Below, in pieces: positions 23,630 through 34,192 of a DNA stretch of 64,000 bases. A program made the position numbers and the translations under genes. The stretch covers positions 37,030,994-37,094,993 of the forward strand of contig OZ026515.1 of the NCBI GenBank assembly GCA_964019695.1, given 5' to 3'. Origin of the DNA: Loripinus fragilis. Taxonomy: Eukaryota; Mollusca; Bivalvia; Lucinida; Lucinidae. The notes beneath the pieces were generated by a model. It was given only the letters and a program-made list of their open reading frames with translations, did no database searches and had not been told where the DNA came from. Position 1 is the stretch's first letter; each line of letters starts with the position of its first letter.

Positions 23630-23735
23630 GGTTTCAGGTTTATGGACAGGAAACTAATTGTCAGCCCAACCCATGCCAAAATAATGGAACCTGTATAGCA
23701 AGTGGCGCCACCTTTAGTTGCCAATGTCTGGAAGG
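23630..23735 (+). CDS. EGF-repeat protein, exon 2: end of signal peptide and most of EGF1
   Basis: The acceptor TTATTTCAG is followed by residues GFQVYGQETNC, and the donor is GG|GTAAGC (phase 2). The exon carries five cysteines of EGF1 (TNC, NPC, GTC, FSC, QC). CQNNGTC is both an O-fucose consensus and an NGT N-glycosylation site. A second AG eight bases downstream would bring a stop, so the first was chosen. The sixth cysteine comes from exon 3, 15.5 kb away, and the join GG|T restores the GFSG of the domain. Confidence 0.9.
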
Positions 23736-23999
23736 GTAAGCTGCATTTGAGTTGGGATTTTACACCCCAGTTAACAATGTTCAGGTCATGATGTCTACAA
23801 AGGGATGTTTGGCATGTTTACAAAATTTGAGCACCTTTTTTGCGTAGACCTAAGCAATAGGGGTATCCATATTTCTACCATAAGTTCAAACACTCTTATA
23901 TGTGCACTCTTAAGTTGATACTATATGATTTTCTGATTTCTTAACATTACTCATGCATGGAACCAGAGGGGGGTGGAAGGGAGTGGTCGGGCCTGGTGT

Positions 24000-24830
24000 C
24001 CTTAGGATTACATGGATGCCTTATTGCGAAACACGTTTCCTATTTATCAACCGGAATATACATGTTGTAAGTATTTAGTGAATACTAAACAGACCAGTCT
24101 CGATGAGACGGTTCTTCTGAGTATCCAAGAAATTATGCTTAAGTTGGTGGGTAAGAAAATTCACAAACATTGTGTTTGTAATCTAGGCTTATCTCTATAC
24201 CTGGTTTGCTGTCAAATAATGTATTCTGAGTATTCCCTGGAAGCGTCTCGATGAGACGCATCCAGGGAGTACCACAATAAATGTTTGTGCGCTTATTCAC
24301 GCTCTTTCCTTCAATGCCTTTAGACAAACACCAATCCTCCCTATTTATCAGCTGAAATATATGCTGCATGTCCTCGAAAAACCTGTCTCACTGAGACAAA
24401 TCTTTCTTCTCGATGAGACAGTTCTTTCGAGTACACACAACAAATCTTACTGTTTCAGTTGATGATAATGAGGTTACACTCAAAATTCTTATTTATTTAG
24501 ACATTTTTATCGCGGTGACATTATGCTACGCATTGGAGATGGCTGAACACGAGACGCCTCCAATGAGCACCATAATACACATTTGAATAATTCAATGAAA
24601 AAAGGCACGTATAGTGTCAACGTGCTTGTGTTCTTAAACAGTTGCAGATACCACTATTCTTGGGATTTGGACTGGAAATTGAGCCGGGACAAATGGTTCC
24701 TATGGCTTATCTAATATCGCAGCCAAAACTTTACTGCAGTCATCACGGGGAACGTCTCGATGAGACGCACCCAGTGAGTACCACAATGAATGCTTTCGAG
24801 CAAACTTGTGTAAGAACGCTGTGAACTGGG
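24000..24830. repeat. Cluster of GAGACG-hairpin (family E-like) units in intron 2
   Basis: TCTCGATGAGACGGTTCTTC near 24097, GCGTCTCGATGAGACGCATC near 24243, TCTCGATGAGACAGTTCTTT near 24405 and AACGTCTCGATGAGACGCAC near 24751 recur with different stems around the same TCTCGATGAGA centre. Surrounding words (AGTACCACAATGAATG) also repeat. Open frames of 60-80 codons here are by-products. Confidence 0.65.
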
Positions 24831-25624
24831 CGCGCCTTGTTGTTGCTTTTATATCAAAAGAGATTGTATATTATCTTGTAGTTTCAAAAAGTTGGGTATA
24901 GAGTTATAAAAGAGTGTATAGAAAATAGGGTATAGAGTTATAAAATAGGGTATAAAAGTTATGTGCACAGTGCACTTTATTAGGTTGAAGATATTAGGCC
25001 AGAATTTTTGTATTAGTTGATTTATGGGAAATGTTTTTCAGATTTAGGGTCGGGGGACAAAAAAAAGCTCTGAAAATTACCTGTTGACTGGTCATTTTCA
25101 GAGCTTTTTTTATTTTTATTTTCAGAGTTTTTTGGGTTTTTTTTATATCTCCAGAAAAAAAACAGTATAACTAGTAAGGTAAACCAACAGTCTGTATTAA
25201 ATCTTTAAATATTTCATCATTTTTCTAAAAATCTGGACAGGACAATACACAGACAGAACCTCAAAATTAAAAAAAAAATTAACGAACAAATTTTTGATTT
25301 TTTTCCTGCTTCTTTCCGGAAAATTACAATAGGACCATTTTTTTTTTTTGCCTAATCATAGATTCATTTTTTTGGCCTCGTTCACACAAGGACAATGGAG
25401 AAGAAACAGCCCGACAAAAGACTAGTACAAATTTGATTTTACACACGATTACATCCATGTTTCAAGTCTTCTTTAATCTTATAATGAAACACATGACAGA
25501 ATGTATCATTCATGGTTCGGAGGACAACTAATCTGATCTGATCTTTGTTAATGAATGAAGCCTTGTATGGGGGCTTTATAAGTAAAAAGCTTTCTCCACA
25601 AGAACGACCTAATCAGGAACAAAA

Positions 25625-25833
25625 TACAGTAAAACCTGTGTAAAACGGCCACTCTCAAAAAGACCAAAAATTGGTTTTCAGGACCAATTATCGCTTAATG
25701 CAGGTCAAAAGTATTGCAGAATGCTCCAAGGGGAGCATTCTGCAACACTTTCGGCCTTCATTAAGCTACCATTTGTCATTAAGATCTTTTTTTTTCTATT
25801 TTTGAGTGGTCGTTTTACACATGTTTTACTGTA
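25625..25833. mobile_element. Family H MITE, pogo/Tc1-type ends, TA target
   Basis: TACAGTAAAACCTGTGTAAA with ACGGCCACTCTCAAAAAGAC at the left pairs with GAGTGGTCGTTTTACACATG and TTTTACTGTA at the right. The central hairpin is GCAGAATGCTCC and GGGGAGCATTCTGC. The CAGTAAAA end and TA target resemble pogo-like elements. Related copies are at 17291 and 51893. Confidence 0.8.
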
Positions 25834-26009
25834 GCAGTAGGCAGGGAGCAAAATGTCAACAGTTCATTGTTAGAGCTTTCAAAATATAAGTGGCACCACA
25901 CAATAGCACAGTACTTGATAAGATGGAGTTTTTAATCAACTGAAAAATGGCAAGTTTTATATAATATGTCGGCCAACCCATGAGATAATGATACCTATAG
26001 CATCTGTGA

Positions 26010-26445
26010 TAACTCTTTGCCTGCAATTGAAGTCATCTGATGACTTTTGCAAACAATTTGTATCCAGATCCGGCATTACTTTGGGCTTGGCCTCGAGGTT
26101 ATAAAACTTTTTCCATGCTCAATTCAGCTGAGCATGAAATTTATCCTGCTCATAAATGTTAAAATGTCAACAATTGTTGGCATTTTAACATTAATTAGCA
26201 TGATAAATACAACATCTGAGAGACTTAAAGCAAGAAACTTCTTTATTTGTCGGTATTTAAGTTTTTATGAGCAGTTGAAATTTCGTGCTCAGTTGAGTTG
26301 AGCATGAAAAAAAATGTATAACCTCAGGTCCTGATCTGACAGGATTCAAACTGTTTAACACTATGATATACTTTTTATACCAGAAGAATTTTTCACAAAA
26401 AAAACACAAAAAGCATGCGAAATTACCCAGCATGCAAAGAGTTAA
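26010..26445 (+). mobile_element. MITE family A, interrupted by another element
   Basis: The left half (AACTCTTTGCCTGCAATTG, AACAATTTGTATCCAGATC) and the right half (TCCTGATCTGACAGGATTCA, AAAATTACCCAGCATGCAAA and GAGTTAA) together make one family A copy. The 26090-26330 insert lies inside its hairpin. Confidence 0.8.
26090..26330. mobile_element. Palindromic element nested in a family A MITE
   Basis: The ends CCTCGAGGTTATAAAACTTT and TTCCATGCTCAA are mirrored by TTGAGCATGAAAAAAAATGT and ATAACCTCAGG. The interior has a second hairpin (AAATGTTAAAATGTCAACAA, TTGTTGGCATTTTAACATT). Fragments recur at 57990-58165 and 62210-62290. Confidence 0.8.
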
Positions 26446-26999
26446 GTCAGCATGTACAACTATCCAGGGGGCTTAGAGGTCTAAACAAAGGTCTGAGCCA
26501 TCTATGGACCCTCATCATTTACCTCCATACTTTGTGTATGCAAAAGAGTAACAAGGGCTGGTTTGACTAAGACTGTTTGATTGGGCAGGCTGGTCTAAGC
26601 ATGCACTCGTCAGTCACCTAGGCGAAAAGTACTGAAAACTTGTGCACTTGCCCCCAAATATGCCAATTATATTTAATAATGCACATTGATCTTATGAAAT
26701 AAAAGGTTGCCAGACTCCCCATCAATATTTAAAATGGGCCACACAGGACTTTCCTAAAAAAAGAAATTTTCTTTCAATTAATAAAACTTTGACATTTAAT
26801 TAGTTCCAGTTAACCACTTGAAGATCAAAGAGATTTTTTTATTGGTGACATTTATCCACTGAAAGTCCCTAAAGAATAATTTGTCACTGATTGTATTATT
26901 TCTTGATGAAAAATGACATAAGATTAAATTGGTATGTTAGCTCACTGGTATCTTATAAAAACAGCAGCATGTTCCTCCAGAAATATCAGGAACTGGATC

Positions 27000-27285
27000 T
27001 AGAACTAGATGGCATGTTTCAAGGCCAGATCCAGAAATTTTTGTCAAGTCCAACTGACAAAAAATACTGACGTTTTTTTGCTTTTTTTAGCCTCAACTAA
27101 TTTACAGAGGGGGTCCAACTGCTTATTCCAAGGAAAACTAAAATTTTCCAGTTTGGGGGGGGGGGGGACAAGCTTTTCCAGGGGTAGGAGGTCTAAGGGG
27201 GTCCTAATGGTTATACCTGTAGCACTTGTGATTTTCCAGGGGATGGGGCTCTGGACCCCATACCCCCCTCTGGATCGGCCCTTGT
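27000..27285. mobile_element. Family N element with GGATCC ends and G tract
   Basis: It opens with CAAGGCCAGATCCAGAAATT and closes with CCCCCCTCTGGATCGGCCCT, an imperfect inverted pair. Inside are GGGGGTCCAACTG, a G run near 27157 and GATTTTCCAGGGGATGGGGC. Similar units are at 35290-35600 and 47255-47530. A 149-codon minus-strand frame across 27044-27493 is an accident of this element. Confidence 0.65.
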
Positions 27286-27401
27286 GTTTTCTTTGAATTT
27301 GTAACAGAGTGTTGACTCTTTCCCTGCTTTTGGCCATTTTTGTTGTCTGTTGAATAGCTTTGCAAACAGTTAAGACCCAGAAGGCTAGATCAACTTTTAT
27401 G

Positions 27402-27636
27402 ATTAAACCCTTTGTCTGCGAGTGTCCTTTGCTGATAACTTTTGAAAACAGTTTGGACCCAGGTAAAGCCTGACATAAAGCCTGACATAGCATAGGCCTG
27501 ATTTGGATCCAGACTGTTTGACACTCTTAAGGTATTCATGAAAGATTTTTTGGGAAGTTAATTCTGAAAAAAATCAGCAAACGAGAAGAATATTTGTTGT
27601 TGAATAAAAGGCAAAATACCCAGCATGCAATGAGTT
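27402..27636 (+). mobile_element. MITE family A
   Basis: AACCCTTTGTCTGCGAGTG, AACAGTTTGGACCCAGG, AGGCCTGATTTGGATCCAGA, TAAGGTATTCATGAAAGATT and the right end AATACCCAGCATGCAATGAG are in family order. A short internal duplication (GCCTGACATA twice) distinguishes this copy. Confidence 0.75.
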
Positions 27637-27759
27637 AATTTTATTTCTACTCTCTCAGGCTGAAAACTGAAAAGGTTTTTAACCATATTTGGAAGGTACA
27701 TGCATATGCATGATTTCTGTTGGAGTATAGAAACCACTTTCCTATTCAGTTTCTGTAGC

Positions 27760-27990
27760 TGTTGCCAGTCATCATGGCGATGTCTGTAGCAAGTGAGATT
27801 GGTTATCGGCATTCTATGTACAATATACTGCAATAGAGGGGTCATGAGTTTGAACCCCGGTCTGGCCAAATACTTTCATAGACATCATTCATTCTATCCC
27901 TACTGCTGATTCAAATAGGGCAGTTGTCAGTTACTTATGAAGAACTGCTCATTGGCTGAGGAACTTGATCAGGAGAAACTATAAGATTAC
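27760..27990 (+). mobile_element. Diverged tRNA-derived SINE (family B-like)
   Basis: GTCATGAGTTTGAACCCCGG fits a B box. The following ACTTTCATAGACATCATTCA, CTGCTGATTCAAATAGGGCA and GTTGTCAGTTACTTATGA words match the family B body (AGAAGGGTTGTTGTCAGTTA). The head and the 3' tail are degraded. Confidence 0.6.
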
Positions 27991-28112
27991 AGACGGTTGT
28001 GATATGACTGAAAAATTGTTGAAAACAACATGAAACCCCCAAGCATGACAAATTTTCTAACAGCACCGCCTAAAATTTGCAACATTTTCACATTATTTTG
28101 AATCTTTAAGTT

Positions 28113-29545
28113 TTTGCCTACTAGTGTTATGTGCATATCACCTTTGCAAACAGTTTGGACCCAGATCAGGCCCGACAAAATGTCGGGTCTGATCTGGATC
28201 CAAACTACTTGATGCTCTGATGGTATCCCTGAAAGAAATTTTTGAAAAAGTTGATTTTGAAAAAAATAAGCAGATGGCAAAAAAGCATGCAAAATTACCC
28301 AGTAGGCAAAAATGGTTTGGTATTTTCACAATAAACTATCAAAGTTTATGAAGAAGTTTGTTGTCTTCATTGGCTTTAATGTTTTGCCTTTAGTCTGCTG
28401 ATAATCTTCACAAACAATTTGGATGCAGATCAGGCCCGACAAAATGTCCAAAAATGATCCAAACTGTTTGACACCCTGATGGTATTCCTGAAAGAATTAT
28501 TTTAAAAGTTCTTCAAAAATTTCACCAGAAAACATGAAGCTATGAAAATTACCCAGCATGCAAAGAATTAAGGTTGCTTCTGCTCTCTCTTACATAACGT
28601 GTTGGCATATGGTTTTAAAATGCAAATTTTCTTTGTGTGGAAGGAGCGCTACCTAATTAAGTCTGGGCCACGTCAGTTATTAAGTTTTATTTCCTGTCTT
28701 TTGGAATTCAGTGTTTAGCCTTTTAATACTCTTGGCATGCTGGGAAATTTGGTATGCTTTTTTGTTTTGAGCTGATTGTTTTTAAAATCAAATTTTTTTG
28801 ATGAAAAACTCTTTCTGGAATATGATACGAATGTCAAAACAGTCTGTATCCAGATCAGGCTTGAAATCACGTTGAGAATGATCTGGGTCCATAATGTTTG
28901 CAAAGAATTATCAGCAGACAACAAAAGCTACCACTGGTTGATGAAGTATTAAGGGGCCAATCAAATGCAGCAGACAACAAAATTGTGCAATATCTGAATT
29001 TAAAAAAGAAAATGGTTTGACAATTCATTGATTCACACAAAATTTCAAGCGTTGTTTGTCAACAAAGTACCCAAATGTCGTCTGCTGCAAAATTTAGTTG
29101 GCATCTTAAGGGGTTAAAACTGCATTGGAATAAATTGCATAATGCAATTATACCCAATTCGGCTCAAATTTCTTTAGCGATGATATAGCATGCTTAAAAT
29201 GAAGCAGCGTATTCATGTCGGGACACATTTCTTTTGTTAACTACTTTCTATTTTGAGTGCTTTTTATTTGCCCCTTTTTAGCAGCTGTTGAAATGTTTTT
29301 AAACTTCTATTAACAAGAAAACTTAAACTCTTTCATTGCTAGCAGTGACTTTTGTTGATCGCTAATAATCTTTGCAAACAGTTTGGACCCAGATCAGGAC
29401 CGACAGAACATTGGTCCTGATCTGGATCCAAACTGTTTGCCACTATGATAGTGTTCCTGAAAGAGTATTTTGAAAAAGTAAATTCTGCAAAAAGTCAGCA
29501 GATGGCAACAAAAGCAAGAAAAATTACTCAGCATGCACATTTTAT
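28113..29545. mobile_element. Four further family A MITEs in intron 2
   Basis: Copies: 28113-28315 (+; arms GACCCAGATCAGGCCCGACA and TGTCGGGTCTGATCTGGATC), 28386-28572 (+; right arm shortened), 28716-28953 (reversed) and 29326-29545 (+; AGATCAGGACCGAC and GTCCTGATCTGGATCC). Each is about 200 bp with GTAATTTTGCATGC-type ends and a TGATGGTATTCCTGAAAGA word. Between them lie only short unassigned stretches. Confidence 0.75.
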
Positions 29546-29711
29546 TTGCCACTTTTTGGGGACGGATGTTAGTCCGTTCCCCAATTTTAACAATAGCGTT
29601 TTGACCACACGTCGTAATTTGCTCTTGCACTGTTGAACACATCAATATGTTACCATTAATCCCAATTTTTCAGCATATGTGTTGCAAAGTATCAGGTTAA
29701 ATGGTTGATTT

Positions 29712-29815
29712 AGAGGCAGAGTGGTAAACAGTTGATTCTGGATCAGTTACTTTCTGAGAAGCCGGCTGATATGGATCTACATTGTATTCAAAACAGGGCA
29801 TAACCAAGCCTCATG
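29712..29815. mobile_element. Family C palindromic element
   Basis: AGTGGTAAACAGTTGATTCT, CAGTTACTTTCTGAGAAGCC and GGCTGATATGGATCTACATT form a diverged family C hairpin. Confidence 0.5.
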
Positions 29816-30430
29816 ATAAGGGATTAATACGATCCTAACAACACCTATTAAGAAGCTTCCGCATAAAAATAGTTCAAACTTGTTTCGTGTTTTTTATTGT
29901 CGTTGTTGTTTTTGTCTTTTTAAAAATAGGTCTAGATCTACAGTATTTGAGATTTATCTGCTCGATTTCAAAAAACCAATCATAAATATATGTAAATTAT
30001 TATCGCGCAATAATAAATTTATATAATTAGCGACCACGTGAGCAGGGAACCAGTTGATACATATACAAGAATTGGCTTTTTAAAAAAGTTAGCGGTCGTT
30101 TAGCGATATGATTTTAAGTCGTCTTACGCACTACATACTTGTGTTTGAACCTCTCAGACTTGTCCAATTGCATTAATATTTGTTATAAGTTTTGATTATT
30201 AATATCCCAGCTGTGATTTTATATTTAATTTTTACAATTTAATACATTTTCCCATTTAATGCACTCTGGAAAATGCAAAAGCCAAAAGGTAAATAAAATC
30301 TAAACCTGTTGACTGTACAATGTGCAGACTTCACAGAGCCTTCGTTTCTAGCATAAATGTGAACCATATCACCATTTGAGTCAACACGACACTTTGGTAC
30401 TTAACGCATTAACGAAGTGACGAAGACTCG
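29816..30430. other. Intron 2 DNA sharing a repeat with 36340-36620
   Basis: AGTTAGCGGTCGTTTAGCGA near 30088 matches AGCTGGCGGTCGTTTAACCT near 36359, with scattered similarity around both (CTCTCAGACTTGTCCA versus CTCGAGCCTGTCCA). A dispersed repeat is likely; no gene was seen. Confidence 0.4.
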
Positions 30431-30439
30431 GGCGACTCC

Positions 30440-31170
30440 GCGCAAACATGTGCAGACTCGCCTTCGCAGTCGCATTGTTGAGTGTCTCAGGCAAATGTGC
30501 AGACTCGTCATGCATTTGCTGCTCGTATTAGCGACAACCCAATCACCATTTGATCAAACACGCGACATTTTAATACTGTTGCGAAGGCTCAGACGAAACT
30601 GTCAGCGCAAATATGCAGACTCGCCAAAGCCGTAGTCACTTCACAATGCGATAAGTGTCAAAATCTCGTGCTCTCTCAAATGGCGATTTCGGTGTCATTT
30701 TTGCAAGCAGAAAATGCTCTAAAGAACAGGCTCACCTAATGATTCATCACAGTTCCAAAATATCATGTGGTGGCTCAAATGGAAATCTGTGTTCCAGAAG
30801 CGAAGGTTCTGGTGAGTCTGCACATTTGCACAGGCTCGCTTGAGCCTTCGTAACAGTATCAGAATCCCATGTGCATGCTCGATCGGCGGTGTGTGTGTTA
30901 TTTATGCGAGCAGCGAGTTAAGGCTCTGGTGAATATTCACAAGGCTGCACAGGTTCACCTGAGCCTTTTGTCACTCGACAATCTAATAAGTACCAAACTC
31001 TCTTGCTGGCCCGAAATGCGCTTTCGCTGTCATATATGACTTCAGCGAATGCTCTGGTGAGTCTGCACATTCGCACAGGCTCAACTGAGCCTTCGTCACT
31101 GTACCAAATGACGACTTGTGTCCTATTTATACGAGCAGCGAAGGCTCTGGCGAGTCTGCACCAGTAAATA
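30440..31170. repeat. Irregular tandem repeat with GAGTCTGCACA and GAGCCTTCG palindromes
   Basis: Units contain GAAGGCTCTGGCGAGTCTGC, CACATTTGCACAGGCTC and TGAGCCTTCGTAACAGT, which are partly self-complementary. Examples are near 30800, 30910, 31050 and 31140, with degraded forms from 30440. Spacing is about 100-150 bp. CpG-rich compared with its surroundings. Confidence 0.65.
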
Positions 31171-31388
31171 CAACAACGGGGTGCAACCATCGTTGTGTTA
31201 TTTCAATGCTCACTTCAAGGTTATGAAAATCCTCAATAAAACTTTTATCAAGAAAATGTCGTTTCATGGAGGTATAATGCTGCCTATGCTTTTATCAATA
31301 TAGGCTGCTAACTGACTCAAGGGTCGTTGTCGACTTTTGAAAAGTGGTACGATCTTGAAATGTAGTATGCGTCTTTCGAGTGTCAAAG

Positions 31389-31570
<182 letters not shown>

Positions 31571-31819
31571 GGGTGGGAGGGGGGAGCACGAGAGAAACGA
31601 CCCCTCTCGTTGGGGGATAGGGCCTCCCTAAAGAAATATTTCTAATTCAAAATGTCCGTAAAAGCGATTCTAATGCATTTTGAGGTCATATTTTTCTAGT
31701 GAAGCCAAGTTTATTTTTTACAAGCATTAGCTTTTTTTTTTTAAATGCATATAGCAGCTTTTTGAACCCTCACCATCAATGTATTAACACATATTTCGGC
31801 CCATCGGCGGTGGCGGTGG

Positions 31820-32060
31820 ACAGTTTCTATTTCTCAACCAAAACATAGTTGTGGGTACTCAAAGAATTGTCTCAATAAGACGGTTCTTTAAAGCATCCAA
31901 ACATATGTTTAAATCTCTACCAAGGCATATGTTGTGGATAATCAAAATGGAACTGTCTCATCTTTTGAGTACCCAAAGCAAATATTAAAACTGATGGACA
32001 AGAAAACATTCTCACTATTACGCTGGAATTGTTTGCTAATCTAGACCTATGATTCTATAT
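31820..32060. mobile_element. Family E element, diverged
   Basis: TATTTCTCAACCAAAACATA, GTTGTGGGTACTCAAAGAAT and TCTCAATAAGACGGTTCTTT are the left arm. GTCTCATCTTTTGAGTACCC and GATGGACAAGAAAACATTCT belong to the right; the centre is duplicated. Confidence 0.6.
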
Positions 32061-32343
32061 CGAGAGAAGACTCAACAAATCAGGTTGCGCATCTACAACA
32101 TTACTACGGGTTAACACGAAATCATGTTTGATTTGAAACAGCATAATTTTATATTATTTTTTTCTGTTTCTTCTCAGCTCACAGGGGTCGGCAATGATGA
32201 TTTAAGACCACTTTGATGCACGCTCACTATTATACTTTAATTGTAAGTGGTGCCACTTTCTTAATCTTATTTTTTGTAACGTCCGCTTTTCACACCCTGA
32301 TGCCCCAAGAATGTGTGTGTGTGTGGGGGGGGGAGGGGGGGGG

Positions 32344-33341
32344 GGGGGGGGGCTGAGATTTTCATATATATACGTAGGCTGGGACCATTTTTGGGGGTTC
32401 AAAATCTTGAATTTCAATATTTTTGGGGGGTTTCAGAAATATCATTATTTTTGGGGGTATGAAGATTTTGTGGATATATCATAACAAAATTGGACTGGTT
32501 TTAGAGGTCATTTCTATACATTTCAGGGATTTCAGGGGTTTTCTTAAAGTCAATGTGCAGGATGGGGATATTATTTTGGGTAGCCCAAAATTACAAATAT
32601 TTTTTGGGGTCTGGCTGATATTCCCGATATATTTTGGGGGTAGACAGTAGATGCTGGGTCCAAGCTTACGTATGAAGAAAAACATGAGAGTACATAATAA
32701 TGTCTAAGTTCAAAACTCCCAAATATACTATCAAATGTGCACAAAATATAGGCTGCACATGTTCAACGTGGGAACAACCATAATGCAAAGTTTGAATATA
32801 AAAGAATGAAAGCTGCTGGAGTTACAGATTACATAAACGAGAGGGGGGGGGCTGAGATTTTCATATATATACGTAGGCTGGGACCATTTTTGGGGGTTCA
32901 AAATCTTGAATTTCAATATTTTTTGGGGGTTTCAGAAATATCATTATTTTTGGGGGTATGAAGATTTTGTGGATATATCATAACAAAATTTGACTGGTTT
33001 TAGAGGTCATTTCTATACATTTCAGGGATTTCAGGGGTTTTCTTAAAGTCAATGTGCAGGATGGGGATATTATTTTGGGTAGCCCAAAATTACAAATATT
33101 TTTTGGGGTCTGGCTGATATTCCCGATATATTTTGGGGGTAGACAGTAGATGCTGGGTCCAAGCCTACGTATGAAGAAAAACATGAGAGTACATAATAAT
33201 GTCTAAGTTCAAAACTCCCAAATATACTATCAAATGTGCACAAAATATAGGCTGCACATGTTCAACGTGGGAACAACCATAATGCAAAGTTTGAATATAA
33301 AAGAATGAAAGCTGCTGGAGTTACAGATTACATAAACGAGA
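32344..33341. repeat. 499-bp tandem duplication containing family K elements
   Basis: Copy 1 ends at 32842 and copy 2 at 33341, both at TTACATAAACGAGA. GGCTGAGATTTTCATATATA recurs exactly 499 bp apart (about 32351 and 32850). The copies differ at only a handful of positions, so the duplication is recent. Each copy holds a complete family K TIR element (32371-32671 and 32870-33170; ends ACGTAGGCTGGGACC and GGGTCCAAGCCTACGT) plus one satellite unit. Confidence 0.92.
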
Positions 33342-34065
33342 CACCCAAACCATTTCGGATGGAAAAATGTCCAAGTTCAACGGAAAATATTTTTCAAATG
33401 TGCACAAAATAGGAGGTACACATGTTCAATTCATGAATGATCAATCATTATGCAAAGTTTGAATAATAAAGATATGAAAACTGTGGGAGTTACAGATTAC
33501 ACAAACTATACACCATCTAAGCATTTTGAACGTAAAAAATACCTAAGTTCAAGACCCCAAAACACGAAACAAAACATTTGGGGAATGTGCGCCAAATCAG
33601 AGATGCATATGTTCAATCGTATCATCATGCAAAGTTTTCATATAAAGGAACGAAAACTGTTGGAGTTACAGATTACACAAACTATACACCCAAAGCCATT
33701 TCGGAGTGAAAAAAATTCTAAGTTCAACACCCGTCAAAAATTGAGAAAATATTTTTCAAATGAACACAAAATAAGAGATGCACATCTTCAATGTGTGAAC
33801 AATCATTATGCAAACTTTGAATATAAAGGAATGAAAAGTGTTTGAGTTACAGATTACACAGACCAGACACCATCTTAGCATTCTGGACAGAAAATATGTC
33901 TAAGAGCAACGCCCCTCAAAAATAAGAAACTTGATATTCATGAATTATGCACAAAATAGGAGGTGCACATCTTCTATATGTGAACAATCACTATGCAAAG
34001 TTTTAATAAAAATGAATGAAAACTTTTGGAGTTACAGATTACAAAAACTAGGCACCCTAAAAGTA
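33342..34065 (-). repeat. ~180-bp satellite array (orientation 1)
   Basis: The marker TTACAGATTAC recurs at about 33321, 33490, 33666, 33847 and 34032. Units contain CATTATGCAAAGTTTGAATA, GTGCACAAAATAGGAG and GTTCAACGGAAAA. The reverse complement of the same unit forms the array at 48410-49440. The 131-codon frame at 33450-33845 is satellite. Confidence 0.9.
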
Positions 34066-34192
34066 TTGCGGATGGATGGACAGACGGAAAGACGGACTCT
34101 CTTACAAATGGATTCTTGTTGGTTGCCAATAAAGCGTAAGTACCCAACAAATGCCAGAAAAGTTTAACGGAATAAACTTCATTTTGAGTTTA

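Noticed and set aside
23638..23735. Alternative exon 2 acceptor eight bases downstream
   Set aside because: Joined to exon 1 it runs into a stop (TAA) after a few codons.
27044..27493. 149-codon minus-strand frame
   Set aside because: Covers a family N element and part of a family A MITE; no domain, and the same kind of frame arises in other element copies.
33450..33845. 131-codon plus-strand frame
   Set aside because: Lies wholly in the ~180-bp satellite and shows its internal repetition.
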